In this document: positions 1 to 9,041 of the stretch, piece by piece
Numbering within the stretch: position 1 is the first letter of the stretch
How the letters are laid out: each line of letters starts with the position of its first letter
From: Alphaproteobacteria bacterium
Lineage (GTDB): Bacteria; Pseudomonadota; Alphaproteobacteria; Caulobacterales; Aquidulcibacteraceae
Direction: 5' to 3'
DNA length: 46,780 nucleotides
NCBI GenBank assembly: GCA_018971945.1
Contig: JAGWZH010000014.1
Location: forward strand, 1-46,780
The notes under the pieces: model-generated
Database searches by the model: none
The model's input: only the letters and a program-made list of their open reading frames with translations
What the model was told of the DNA's origin: nothing
Position numbers and translations under genes: made by a program

Positions 1-2288
1 CCGGCACCTATTGCACCCAATGCGAGGCCGAAGGGTTTCGCCGGATCACCTATTTCATCGACCGCCCCGATGTGATGTCGGTTTACACCACCCGCATCGA
101 GGCGCGGCTTGACGAGGCGCCGATCTTGCTGGGCAATGGCAATCCGCAAGACAAGGGCCTGATGGCGGACGGATTTCATTATGCGGTCTGGCATGATCCC
201 CATCCCAAACCGGCCTATCTGTTTGCACTGGTGGGGGGTCGTCTCGATCATATCGCCCAGACCTTCACAACACGGTCCGGCAAAGCGGTTGAACTCGCGA
301 TCTATGTCGAACCGGGCAAGAGCGAGCGCGCCCGCTATGCGATGGATGCGCTGGTGCGCTCGATGATCTGGGACGAGCAAACCTTCGGCTGCGAATATGA
401 TCTCGATGTGTTCAATATCGTGGCGGTGTCCGATTTCAATATGGGCGCCATGGAAAACAAAGGGCTCAATATTTTCAACGACAAATATGTGCTGGCAAGT
501 CCTGAGACCGCAACCGACGGCGATTATGCGGGCATTGAGTCGGTGATCGCCCATGAATATTTCCACAACTGGACCGGCAACCGCATCACCTGCCGCGATT
601 GGTTCCAGCTGTCGCTGAAAGAGGGCCTCACAGTCTTTCGGGACCAGGAATTCAGCGCTGATCAACGGTCGCGGCCGGTGCAGCGGATCAAGGACGTCAA
701 GCGTTTGCGGGGGCGGCAATTTCCTGAAGACGCCGGGCCGCTCGCCCATCCGGTCCGCCCCGAGAGCTATCAGAAGATCGATAATTTCTACACGGCCACA
801 GTCTATGAGAAGGGGGCGGAGCTCATCCGCATGATGAAGGCCCTGATCGGGGCGAAGGCCTTCGATGAGGGGATCCAACTCTATTTCTCCCGGCATGACG
901 GGCAGGCCTGCACGGTTGAACAGTGGCTCGCCTGCTTTGAGGAGAGCTCGGGTCGATCGTTGCAGGATTTCGCCCGCTGGTATGCTCAGGCCGGCACGCC
1001 GACCGTGACCCAGACCGGGATTTATGATCCGGTCGCCCGCGCTTTCACCCTCACGCTTCGACAATTCAACCCGTCGACGCCTGGCCAGCCGCAGAAGGCG
1101 CCGGTCCCAATCCCGCTGCATGTCGGCTTTGTCGGGCCCTCGGGGGCGCATCTGGCGGCGCGCCTCCCGGGAGACTCGGTCGCGCGGGAAAGCCACCATC
1201 TGGTTCTGGAGCGCGCCGAGCAGAGCTTTCTGTTCGAAGGCGTGGCAGAGACCCCGATCGCCGCCTCCATGCGGGGCTTCTCCGCGCCCGTGATCTTGCA
1301 TGCGGACCTCACCGAAGAGCAGCGCTTGATCCAGATGGCGCATGAGCCGGACGCCTTCACCCGCTGGGAAGCGGGACAAGCCCTGGCGCGCGCGCTGTTG
1401 CTGGCGCGCGCGCAGGGCGCTGCGCGGACGGCGTCGGAGCAGGCCTTCGCCGCCGCTCTCGGCGCCGAGCTTGATCGGGCGGAGGCTGATCCCGCTTTCG
1501 CCGCTCTCGCGCTGCGGCTGCCTGATCTCGCCGAGCTTGTGCAGACCGCAGCCAGCCCGGATCCGGAAGCCCTGTTCGCGGCGCGGGAAAGCTTCCGCAA
1601 GGCGCTGGCCGACCATCTCAAGGGCAGGCTTTTGGAAACGGCGGCGCGGCCCCTGCCGGACCAGAGGGCGGTGGACGCCGCAGCTTCTGGGCGTCGGAGC
1701 CTTTTGGCGGTTGCGCTTGATCTTCTGAGCGCAGCCGGGGAAGAGGGGGCGGCGGTGATCGAGCAAGTCTTCGACAAAGCCAAGACCATGACGGAATCCA
1801 TGGCCGCCTTGGAGGCGCTGGCGGGGTCGAAGGACGCGTCTGAGGCCTTTGAGCGGCTTTGCGCGCTGTTCTTCGAGCGTTGGAGAAACAGGCCCTTGAT
1901 CATCGATAAGTGGTTCGGCGTGCAGGCCGCGGCCCCCCACAAGGGCCACGCTTATACGCTTGCCCTCAGGCGGCATCCCGACTTCACCCTGCGCAACCCG
2001 AACCGCGTGCGCGCCTTGATCAGCGTCTTCGCCTTGCGCAATCCGCGCGCCTTCCACGCGGCGGACGGGGCAGGCTACCGGTTTGTGGCGGACGCCATCG
2101 CTGCAGTGGACGGCGCCAATCCAATGCTGGCGAGCCGGCTCGCCGGTTCTTTTGAAAGCTGGCGGCGCTTCGATCCCGGTCGTCAGCAGCATGCCCGCGC
2201 CGCTCTCGAGGCGCTCGCCGCCAGCGACACGGTCTCCCCGCAGCTTTCCGAGGTGCTCCAACGCACCCTCGGACACGACGCCGCTTAA
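1..2288 (+). CDS. pepN: Aminopeptidase N (M1 family), 5' end outside window
   Basis: Zinc metallo-aminopeptidase that removes N-terminal residues from peptides in the cytoplasm. The reading frame is open from base 3 and in frame with the first internal ATG at 72, so the true start lies upstream. Seen directly: the exopeptidase motif GAMEN (about base 445), the zinc motif HEYFHNW followed by the downstream glutamate in KEGLTVFRDQEFS (bases 550-655), then the Ig-like and long helical C-terminal regions typical of the E. coli PepN type. The stop at 2286-2288 fits a normal C-terminus ending in a leucine-rich helix. Nothing suggests disruption. It lies in the same direction as the histidine kinase but is separated by about 400 bases, so an operon is doubtful. 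Confidence 0.95.
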   Translation, partial: GTYCTQCEAEGFRRITYFIDRPDVMSVYTTRIEARLDEAPILLGNGNPQDKGLMADGFHYAVWHDPHPKPAYLFALVGGRLDHIAQTFTTRSGKAVELAIYVEPGKSERARYAMDALVRSMIWDEQTFGCEYDLDVFNIVAVSDFNMGAMENKGLNIFNDKYVLASPETATDGDYAGIESVIAHEYFHNWTGNRITCRDWFQLSLKEGLTVFRDQEFSADQRSRPVQRIKDVKRLRGRQFPEDAGPLAHPVRPESYQKIDNFYTATVYEKGAELIRMMKALIGAKAFDEGIQLYFSRHDGQACTVEQWLACFEESSGRSLQDFARWYAQAGTPTVTQTGIYDPVARAFTLTLRQFNPSTPGQPQKAPVPIPLHVGFVGPSGAHLAARLPGDSVARESHHLVLERAEQSFLFEGVAETPIAASMRGFSAPVILHADLTEEQRLIQMAHEPDAFTRWEAGQALARALLLARAQGAARTASEQAFAAALGAELDRAEADPAFAALALRLPDLAELVQTAASPDPEALFAARESFRKALADHLKGRLLETAARPLPDQRAVDAAASGRRSLLAVALDLLSAAGEEGAAVIEQVFDKAKTMTESMAALEALAGSKDASEAFERLCALFFERWRNRPLIIDKWFGVQAAAPHKGHAYTLALRRHPDFTLRNPNRVRALISVFALRNPRAFHAADGAGYRFVADAIAAVDGANPMLASRLAGSFESWRRFDPGRQQHARAALEALAASDTVSPQLSEVLQRTLGHDAA

Positions 2289-2693
2289 CAGAAGCGGGCC
2301 GCCGGCGCGAGAACAAACCGCGATGAAGACGGGGTACTGAAGCACTGAACGCCAGCGTCGCCCATCTCGTCTGGGCGCGCAGCGCGGCATGGGCGTCGTC
2401 TGGGAAATCCTTCGGGCCGTGACAAGGGGGGCCGTCTGGCCGGCTTATCGGCGCGCTTTGCGCGATGGCGCGGCGGCCTTGCCTGACCGCCCTTGCGCGC
2501 GCGTCTTGCCTCTCCGACTGAGCCACGCCCGCCGCGCCATCAGAGACAAGTCGGCGCAGTCTGTGGATTACACCGCGCCGCTGGGGACAAGGGCGGAGCG
2601 GACGCTGGCTTGGTATTAAGCATCTGGTTACATTTTTGCCCCTGACTATCGATTCGGACTCCGACCGCACAACGCCGGTCGGGCTCATCCAGC
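2289..2693. other. Intergenic region without a convincing gene
   Basis: About 400 bases between pepN and the histidine kinase. A 76-codon plus-strand frame (2389-2619) is arginine- and alanine-rich, has no clear ribosome-binding site and matches nothing I recognise, so I do not call it. The promoter of the kinase gene probably lies here, but I see no clear -35/-10 pair. Confidence 0.5.
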
Positions 2694-5183
2694 TTGAGGC
2701 GTCCTTTGTCCCAACGCAGGCCATTCCCCGCCGCCCGGGTCCAAGGAGAGTTGGCGAAACCGGGGCCTTCCCAAGGGTCTGTCGGCCTCTTGACGCTTCT
2801 TCTCATCGCAAGCTTGGCCCTTGCTGGCGGCCTTTTCGTCGCCTCGCGGTTGACGGCGATGGATCGGGAGGCGGGGCTGGAGCAGGCGGCTTTGGCGCAG
2901 CGGGCGGCGGCGCAGCTCGACAGCGTTTTGGCGCACGCATGGGGCGCCGGGGCGGCGGCGGGCGAAGTCAGCCGGTTTGGTCCTGCTGATCCCGCGGCTT
3001 TGGTGCAGGCCGCCTCGCGGGCGCGCGGGGTGTCCGCGGCCGCCCTCATGAGGGCTGACGGGAGCGTCATCGCTGTTTCTGGAGACCAGGCGGGAGCTGC
3101 CGGACGCGCTGCGCTGGCCGCGGCGGGGGAAGCGAATTCCTGGGTCGGACCGGTCGTCACCCAAGCCGGCGCAGCGCCGCGCATCGCGATGGCGCGACGG
3201 GTGCATGCCGGCGTGATGGTCATCGTTGCGGACCAGGATTTGTACGCATGGCAGGCCTCGGAGGGAGGCAGGCTTCTCCTCGTCGCGCCCGACGGGACCG
3301 TGATGAACGGGGAGAGAGCGCGGGGGAGCATTGCTGGCGCGATCGGCTTGGCCGAGACGCCTTCAGATCTTGTGGGCGCAGCGCAGGTGCTTCCCGCCAC
3401 TGACGGAGGGCGTCTCGCACTGGGCGCTGCGCGAACCCAAGTGGGAGAGTTCACCGTCGTGAGCGTAAGGCCCGTCGATCGGGCCCTGCGCCAGATGTTG
3501 CCAGCGCTCTCGCAATTCCTGCTGTTGCTCTTGGGGCCTGCTTTGTCGGTGGCGGCGCTCCTATTGATGCTGCGCCAGAACGCAAAGCGGGCTGTCGCAG
3601 CAGAGGTTGAGGTCGAACGCGCCGAGGCCAAGGCGCGGCTGACCGCAGACGGCGCAAGGGCAGGGTTTTTTGAGTGGTCGCTTGCGGAAGGAGAGCTGCA
3701 TCTGTCGGAATACGCGATGACCATGCTCGGGGCATTGAAAGAGAATGTGACGCTTTCTGAATTCCTGTCTCGGGCGGCGCCTGAGGATCGCGCCGCTGCG
3801 GAGGAGGCGTTCCGTCAGGCGCGGCGCACGGGCGCCCTGGACGCCAGGTTCCGCGTTGGCTTCGGGCCTGAGACGGCCTGGATCGAGGCGCATGGTTTGG
3901 GGCTCGAGACCTCGCCCGGGGCCGGGGCTGAGAAGATCATAGGCACGTTGGTGGACGTCACCCAAAGATGGGAGGCCGAAGAACGAGCCTCGGCCCTCGA
4001 GCAGCGGCTGCGAGAAGCCATATCCTCCTATTCAGGACCCTTCGCCCTTTGGAACAGAAATCGTCGGATCGTGTTGTGGAATAAAAGCTTCCAGTCCGTT
4101 TTAGGGTTGGGACCCGACATTTTGCGTCCGTCGGCCAGCTATGAAACTGTGATGATGGCTGCGGCGGCCCACATTGTTCGAGAACGGATCGATCCCAACG
4201 ACCCCATGAGCCGCGAGATGCTCGTCTCGGAGGGGCAATGGTACCGGATGGTCGAGCGGCGCACAGCCGAGGGCGGGTTGGTGACCGTGGGCATCGATGT
4301 CACCGACATGAAGCGTCAGGAAGAGGCGATGACCGACAATGAGCGGCATCTGCTGGAAACCGTGGCGCGCCTTGAAAAATCCGAACAACGCAACAAAATC
4401 CTGGCGCGTCAGGCGGAAGAAGAGCGAAGAAAGGCGGAAGACGCCAGCGCGGCCAAAAGCGCTTTCCTCGCCAATATGAGCCACGAGCTCAGAACCCCTC
4501 TCAACGCCATTATCGGCTTCTCTGAAATCATGATGAAGGAGCTTTTCGGGCCGTTAGGGTCGGACCAGTACAAAAGCTATAGTCAGGATATCCACAACAG
4601 CGGCAATTTGCTTTTGGAGCTCATCACTGACGTCCTTGACATGGCCAAAATCGAGGCGGGACGGTATCAACTGACCCCGAAGTCCCTCGATCCGCAAGTC
4701 GCGATCGACCAGGCTCTACGCCTGATGCGGCGTAAAGCGGACGAAAAAGGGCTTCAGCTCCTTTCTGAATGTGACGAACTGCCCGAGATCGAGGCCGACC
4801 ATCGGGCCGTGAAGCAGATGCTGCTCAATCTTTTATCGAACGCCGTGAAGTTCACCGATCAGGGCGCGGTCATGGTTCACGCGCGCGCCAGTGATTGGGG
4901 GATCGAAATACGGGTCGTTGATACTGGACGCGGCATTCCACCGGAGGCCCTGCCGCGCCTTGCGCGCCCCTTTGAGCAGGTGGAAACCGAGCTCATTCGA
5001 AACACCTCAGGCACGGGTCTCGGGCTCGCCCTCACGAAGTCGCTCGTGGAGATGCACGGCGGTCGGCTTGAGATCGAAAGCCAACTCGGCCGCGGCACGA
5101 TGGTCGCAATCCACCTGCCAAAGGCGTTCGGCGGACACATCGCGAGCGGCGAGGAAGAAGCCATGACGCAGGCGGCGGAGTGA
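2694..5183 (+). CDS. PleC/PdhS-like PAS sensor histidine kinase
   Basis: Membrane sensor kinase. Seen: a hydrophobic segment at about residues 29-52, a roughly 210-residue extracytoplasmic part, a second membrane segment at about 268-290, one or two PAS-like regions (about 310-540), a coiled coil (545-580), the H-box with His597 in NMSHELRTPLNAIIGFSEIM, an N-box with Asn716, and the ATP-binding G boxes DTGRGIP and GTGLGLALTKS (about 773). The spacing and the phrase FGPLG after the H-box are typical of the alphaproteobacterial PleC/DivJ/PdhS group, whose members control DivK phosphorylation and cell polarity. Caulobacter PleC has a similar two-TM/PAS plan and length. The start used is a TTG; an in-frame TTG at 2751 directly follows AAGGAGAG (short spacing) and would give 810 residues. 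It is convergent with pccA, 4 bp apart. Assignment to PleC itself rather than a paralogue is inference. Confidence 0.85.
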   Translation: MRRPLSQRRPFPAARVQGELAKPGPSQGSVGLLTLLLIASLALAGGLFVASRLTAMDREAGLEQAALAQRAAAQLDSVLAHAWGAGAAAGEVSRFGPADPAALVQAASRARGVSAAALMRADGSVIAVSGDQAGAAGRAALAAAGEANSWVGPVVTQAGAAPRIAMARRVHAGVMVIVADQDLYAWQASEGGRLLLVAPDGTVMNGERARGSIAGAIGLAETPSDLVGAAQVLPATDGGRLALGAARTQVGEFTVVSVRPVDRALRQMLPALSQFLLLLLGPALSVAALLLMLRQNAKRAVAAEVEVERAEAKARLTADGARAGFFEWSLAEGELHLSEYAMTMLGALKENVTLSEFLSRAAPEDRAAAEEAFRQARRTGALDARFRVGFGPETAWIEAHGLGLETSPGAGAEKIIGTLVDVTQRWEAEERASALEQRLREAISSYSGPFALWNRNRRIVLWNKSFQSVLGLGPDILRPSASYETVMMAAAAHIVRERIDPNDPMSREMLVSEGQWYRMVERRTAEGGLVTVGIDVTDMKRQEEAMTDNERHLLETVARLEKSEQRNKILARQAEEERRKAEDASAAKSAFLANMSHELRTPLNAIIGFSEIMMKELFGPLGSDQYKSYSQDIHNSGNLLLELITDVLDMAKIEAGRYQLTPKSLDPQVAIDQALRLMRRKADEKGLQLLSECDELPEIEADHRAVKQMLLNLLSNAVKFTDQGAVMVHARASDWGIEIRVVDTGRGIPPEALPRLARPFEQVETELIRNTSGTGLGLALTKSLVEMHGGRLEIESQLGRGTMVAIHLPKAFGGHIASGEEEAMTQAAE

Positions 5184-5187
5184 CGGG

Positions 5188-7185
5188 TTAAGCCAGCTCC
5201 ACCAGAACCTCATCCGCCGCGACGCTGGCGCCCGCGGCGACATGGACCTTCGCCACGACGCCGTCGCGCTCGACGCGGATAATGTTCTGCATCTTCATGG
5301 CTTCGACCACCGCCACGCCTTCCCCCGTCTTGACTTCCTGGCCTGGTTTGACGTCGACGGACACAACAAGCCCAGGCATGGGGCTCATGATCGTCCTGGA
5401 GGTGTCGGCCGGGATCTTCTCTGGGATCAATTTGTGGAGAGCTGCGCCTCTGGGCGTGGTGACGATGGCGTTGACGCTGATCCCCCGGAGGCGAAGACGA
5501 TAGCCTTCGGTGCGGGCGGCGATCTTCACGGCGAAGGGTTTGGCGTCAATCGTTCCTTCCATCACTGGGCGACCCGGGGTCCAAGCGGAAACAAGCTGCG
5601 CCGAGGGCGCGCCGTTGACGCTCACCCGAACGCCTTGCGCGTCCGGGGCGACGGTCACGGTTTGAATTTGGCCGTCCAAAATGACTGACCATTCCGCGCG
5701 CGCTTCCCCAGCGTTAACCGCGCCGGAAATCCGGCGGGCGCGCGCCGCCTGTACGCTCTGGGCGAAGCCTGCGCACGCCGCCAAAAGCCGTGTTTGCTCC
5801 GGTCGCGGCGACACGCCCTTAAAGCCGTCCGGGAATTGCTGCTTGATATAGCCGGTGGTGAAGCCGCCGGAGCGGAAGGTCTCTTCTTCCATCACCGCCC
5901 CGAGGAAGGGGATATTGTCTTGGATGCCGTCGATCAAAAACCGATCCAGGGCATGGGCTTGCGCATCGATGGCCTCAAGCCTGGTCGGCGCATGCGTCAC
6001 GAGCTTGGAGATCATCGGATCATAAAACATCGAGATCTCGTCGCCCGCCCGGACGCCAGCGTCGTTGCGCACGGTCACAGGCCCGAACCGGCCTTCCTCC
6101 GGAGCCTGGTAGCGTTTCAACCGGCCAATGGATGGCAGAAAATTGCGATAGGGGTCTTCAGCATAGATTCGACTCTCGATGGCCCAGCCGTTGATCTTCA
6201 CATCCTTCTGGGCGATCGGCAGCTTCTCGCCGGCTGCGACCCTGATCATCAGCTCGACAAGATCCACCCCTGTGATCAGCTCGGTCACTGGGTGCTCCAC
6301 CTGCAGGCGGGTGTTCATCTCCAGAAAATAGAAGCTTTTGTCGGCGCCTGAGACAACGAACTCGACCGTACCGGCGCTGTCATAGCCGACAGCCTGGGCA
6401 AGAGCGACGGCCTGTGCGCCCATGGCGTCCCGCGTCTTCTTGTCGAGAAGCGGGGAGGGCGCTTCTTCGATCACCTTCTGGTTGCGGCGTTGGATCGAGC
6501 ATTCCCGCTCAAACAGATGGATGACATTGCCGTGCCGATCGCCCATCACCTGGATTTCGATGTGACGCGGGGCGACCACGAATTTTTCTATGAAAATCCG
6601 GTCGTCGCCGAAGGCGTTCTTCGCCTCGGCGCGCACGGCGGGAAACCCTTCCTCGACGTCCTTGCGGTTTTCCGCAACCCGAATGCCTTTGCCGCCGCCG
6701 CCAGCGCTCGCCTTGATCATGACGGGATAGCCGATGCCCTCGGCGATCTCCACGGCGTGTTTGACGCTTGCGATCTCGCCGATAAAGCCGGGTACGGTGG
6801 AAATATTGGCTTTGGCGGCGGTCTTCTTGCTCTCGATCTTGTCGCCCATCGCCGTGATCGCGTGCGGGTTCGGGCCGATGAAGACGATGGTCTCATCGAG
6901 AAGCCGCTGGGCGAACTCGGCCTTTTCCGACAGAAAGCCGAAACCCGGATGGACGGCCTGGGCGCCAGTCTGACGCGCCGCATCCACGATCTTGTCGATC
7001 ACCAGATAAGATTGCGCGGCCGGAGCAGGGCCGATGAACACGGCTTCGTCAGCCATTTCCACCGCCATCGAGTCCCTGTCCGCTTCAGAAAAGACAATCG
7101 CGGTCTTGATGCCCATTCTTCGGGCCGTTTTGATGATCCGTACGGCCACTTCGCCCCGGTTGGCGATCAAGATCTTGTCGAACAT
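5188..7185 (-). CDS. pccA: Propionyl-CoA carboxylase alpha subunit (biotin carboxylase plus biotin carrier)
   Basis: Carboxylates its own biotin with bicarbonate and ATP and hands CO2 to the beta subunit, which makes methylmalonyl-CoA from propionyl-CoA. 665 residues. Seen: biotin carboxylase N-terminus (FDKILIANRGEVAVRI), ATP-grasp domain with HPGFGFLSE and a glycine-rich KASAGGGGKG loop, carboxylase C-domain with EMNTRLQVEHPVTE, a linker/BT region, and a C-terminal biotinyl domain with the biotin-accepting Lys631 in EAMKMQN. The BT linker and length fit the PccA class better than acetyl-CoA or methylcrotonyl-CoA carboxylases, although that distinction is family knowledge rather than a computed result. 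The beta subunit gene is not in this window. ATG start. Confidence 0.9.
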   Translation of the reverse strand: MFDKILIANRGEVAVRIIKTARRMGIKTAIVFSEADRDSMAVEMADEAVFIGPAPAAQSYLVIDKIVDAARQTGAQAVHPGFGFLSEKAEFAQRLLDETIVFIGPNPHAITAMGDKIESKKTAAKANISTVPGFIGEIASVKHAVEIAEGIGYPVMIKASAGGGGKGIRVAENRKDVEEGFPAVRAEAKNAFGDDRIFIEKFVVAPRHIEIQVMGDRHGNVIHLFERECSIQRRNQKVIEEAPSPLLDKKTRDAMGAQAVALAQAVGYDSAGTVEFVVSGADKSFYFLEMNTRLQVEHPVTELITGVDLVELMIRVAAGEKLPIAQKDVKINGWAIESRIYAEDPYRNFLPSIGRLKRYQAPEEGRFGPVTVRNDAGVRAGDEISMFYDPMISKLVTHAPTRLEAIDAQAHALDRFLIDGIQDNIPFLGAVMEEETFRSGGFTTGYIKQQFPDGFKGVSPRPEQTRLLAACAGFAQSVQAARARRISGAVNAGEARAEWSVILDGQIQTVTVAPDAQGVRVSVNGAPSAQLVSAWTPGRPVMEGTIDAKPFAVKIAARTEGYRLRLRGISVNAIVTTPRGAALHKLIPEKIPADTSRTIMSPMPGLVVSVDVKPGQEVKTGEGVAVVEAMKMQNIIRVERDGVVAKVHVAAGASVAADEVLVELA

Positions 7186-7368
7186 CAGTCCCTCATTTGT
7201 CCGCCGTTCGATAACGGCTATCCCGGCTCAACCCGCAGACGGCGCGGCATGATTCAAGCATGGCTCTCCGCCATAGCGGCCTTGCCCCGCGCCTGCAAAC
7301 CCGTTCCGCCCATCACGGGAACAGGTCGTTCCGGCTTTTGAGGCGTCTTAACGCCCTGGGAGGAGATC

Positions 7369-8415
7369 ATGCGCGGGATCAAGCAGGCGACCGCCCTTGC
7401 CGTGGCGCTTTGCTGTCTGGCGGCGGGCTGCGATCCGCCAGCTTCGGCCCAGGCCGATCCGCGAAGAGCGGTCGCCGGCTTTCCTATGCAAACTTGCGTC
7501 AATTTGGGAAATGCGCTGGAGGCCGAGATCGAAGGCAGCTGGGGCTACGCGGTCCGCGAGGAAGACCTTCGCCGCATCGCCGCGGCGGGTTTTGACGGCG
7601 TGCGCATCCCTGTCCGTTGGGACCCCCATCTGGGGCCGACGCACGCCATTGATCCGGTCTGGATGGCGCGGGTGCAGACGGTGGTCGATCAGGCCCTCGC
7701 GGCTGGGCTCATGGTTCAGCTTAACGTCCATCATTTCGAAGGGCTGATCGCTGCGCCCGACAGCGCACGCGAAGCGGCCCGGTTCGTCTCGATCTGGCGG
7801 CAGATCGCCGAGCGGTTCCAGGGCTATGACGACCGGCTCATGTTCGAACTCCTCAACGAGCCATTCGGCGAAGGCTGGAGCAACGAACGCCTCGAGCAGA
7901 TCCACGCCGCTGCCTTGACCGTCATCCGGCCCACCAATCCTGACCGGCTGGTGATCCTGGGCGCCATCCGCTGGAACAGCCTCGAGGGACTTGAAGGCTA
8001 TGACGGCAAACGCGGTTATCGGCCGCCTCCCGATCCCAACACGGCCCTCACTTTTCATTCCTACGCCCCTTACGCTTTCACCCACCAAGGCGCGGACTGG
8101 CTCGGGGCGGATGCTCCAAGCTGGAACCGGGCCTGGGGCACGGCTGCGGATCAGGCCTTGAGCCACGCGGACGCGCAACGGGCTGCGGCGCTTTCCCACG
8201 CGGCGGGATTGCCGATCCAGTTGGGGGAGTTCGGCGTCATCACTGAGGCGCCCGCCTCGGAGAGGCTTGCATGGCTGCAAACAATGCGGGAGGCGATGGA
8301 GACCCAAGGGATCGCCTGGTGCGTCTGGGACTTCGCGGTGGCGTTCGCGGTCTATGACCAAAGCCGGCAGGCGTGGATCCCCGGCGTGCGAACGGCTCTC
8401 GGATTGGGCTCGTGA
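7369..8415 (+). CDS. Glycoside hydrolase family 5 (cellulase-like) lipoprotein
   Basis: Predicted secreted endo-beta-glycanase anchored as a lipoprotein: a hydrophobic N-terminus is followed by the lipobox LAAGC at about residues 17-21. The (beta/alpha)8 GH5 signatures are visible: NLGNALEA near the start, the acid/base Glu164 in ELLNEPF, and the nucleophile Glu287 in LGEFGV, plus HSYAPYAFTHQGADW and a late tryptophan (CVWDF) that lines the substrate cleft. 348 residues is a catalytic domain alone, with no carbohydrate-binding module. A strong GGGAGGAG sits 4-5 bases before the ATG, and a small GGCGT/ACGCC hairpin (7342-7355) lies just upstream. Substrate (glucan, mannan or xyloglucan) cannot be decided from the sequence. 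Confidence 0.88.
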   Translation: MRGIKQATALAVALCCLAAGCDPPASAQADPRRAVAGFPMQTCVNLGNALEAEIEGSWGYAVREEDLRRIAAAGFDGVRIPVRWDPHLGPTHAIDPVWMARVQTVVDQALAAGLMVQLNVHHFEGLIAAPDSAREAARFVSIWRQIAERFQGYDDRLMFELLNEPFGEGWSNERLEQIHAAALTVIRPTNPDRLVILGAIRWNSLEGLEGYDGKRGYRPPPDPNTALTFHSYAPYAFTHQGADWLGADAPSWNRAWGTAADQALSHADAQRAAALSHAAGLPIQLGEFGVITEAPASERLAWLQTMREAMETQGIAWCVWDFAVAFAVYDQSRQAWIPGVRTALGLGS

Positions 8416-8489
8416 GGCTGACGTGCTATCGAGGGGTGGTCGTTGGAACGACGGTACGTGATTCGCTCCCAGAGAGGACTGGCCCAGAC

Positions 8490-8843
8490 ATGTCTCAGGC
8501 TCCGATCTCGATGGACGCTGGCTCCAAAGGCAACGTCAATCTTGTCTATATCCTCTATCTTATCGGCATCGTCGCCGGGATCACCTCCCTGGTCGGCGTC
8601 GTCATGGCGTATTTGGGAAAGGATCGGGCCGAGCCCTGGCTGCTCAGCCATTACAACAACCAGATCAATATTTTTTGGAAGGCTGTTGTCTTCGCCTTGG
8701 TCGGCCTTGTGCTGACCTTGGTGCTGATCGGCGGGTTGATCCTGCTGGCCGCCCTGATTTGGTATATCGTCCGTGTGGTGAAGGGGCTGCAAGCCCTCGC
8801 TCGCAACGAACCGATCGAGAACCCCGCCAGCTGGGGTTTCTAA
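8490..8843 (+). CDS. DUF4870 family small membrane protein
   Basis: 117-residue membrane protein. Seen: a first hydrophobic segment VYILYLIGIVAGITSLVGVV, a short polar loop with WLLSHYNNQINIFWK, a second long hydrophobic stretch (about residues 66-93), and the ending KGLQALARNEPIENPASWGF. The pattern W-x-x-SHY, FW near the second helix, and NP-x-SW at the end is the DUF4870 signature. Function in this family is not established. The frame is open further upstream (to 8373), but the ATG at 8490, preceded by GAGAGGA about 12 bases away, fits the family length. It starts 75 bases after the GH5 gene and may share its transcript. Confidence 0.85.
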   Translation: MSQAPISMDAGSKGNVNLVYILYLIGIVAGITSLVGVVMAYLGKDRAEPWLLSHYNNQINIFWKAVVFALVGLVLTLVLIGGLILLAALIWYIVRVVKGLQALARNEPIENPASWGF

Positions 8844-9041
8844 GCGTTCCTTGCAGCCGGCGCTCAGAGGCGGAGGCCCTGGCGCGGCGGCGGTCCAACG
8901 CGCCCGATCATAGCCCGCGTGTGGGGCGCTAGTTCTGCTTGTCGAGGGCCCATCCTGCCTCGAGAGGCGCTCCCAAGCCGCAGCACTCGTCTTCAGCGGA
9001 AGAGATTTCTGTTGGGCCGGGCGCGTCGGCGAAGACCCTGC

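Noticed and set aside
2540-3724. 394-codon minus-strand frame opposite the histidine kinase
   Set aside because: Low-complexity Ala/Ser/Arg product, antisense to a gene with clear domain structure.
6490-7341. 283-codon plus-strand frame opposite pccA
   Set aside because: The minus strand encodes a textbook biotin carboxylase here; the antisense product is His/Asp/Arg-rich shadow sequence.
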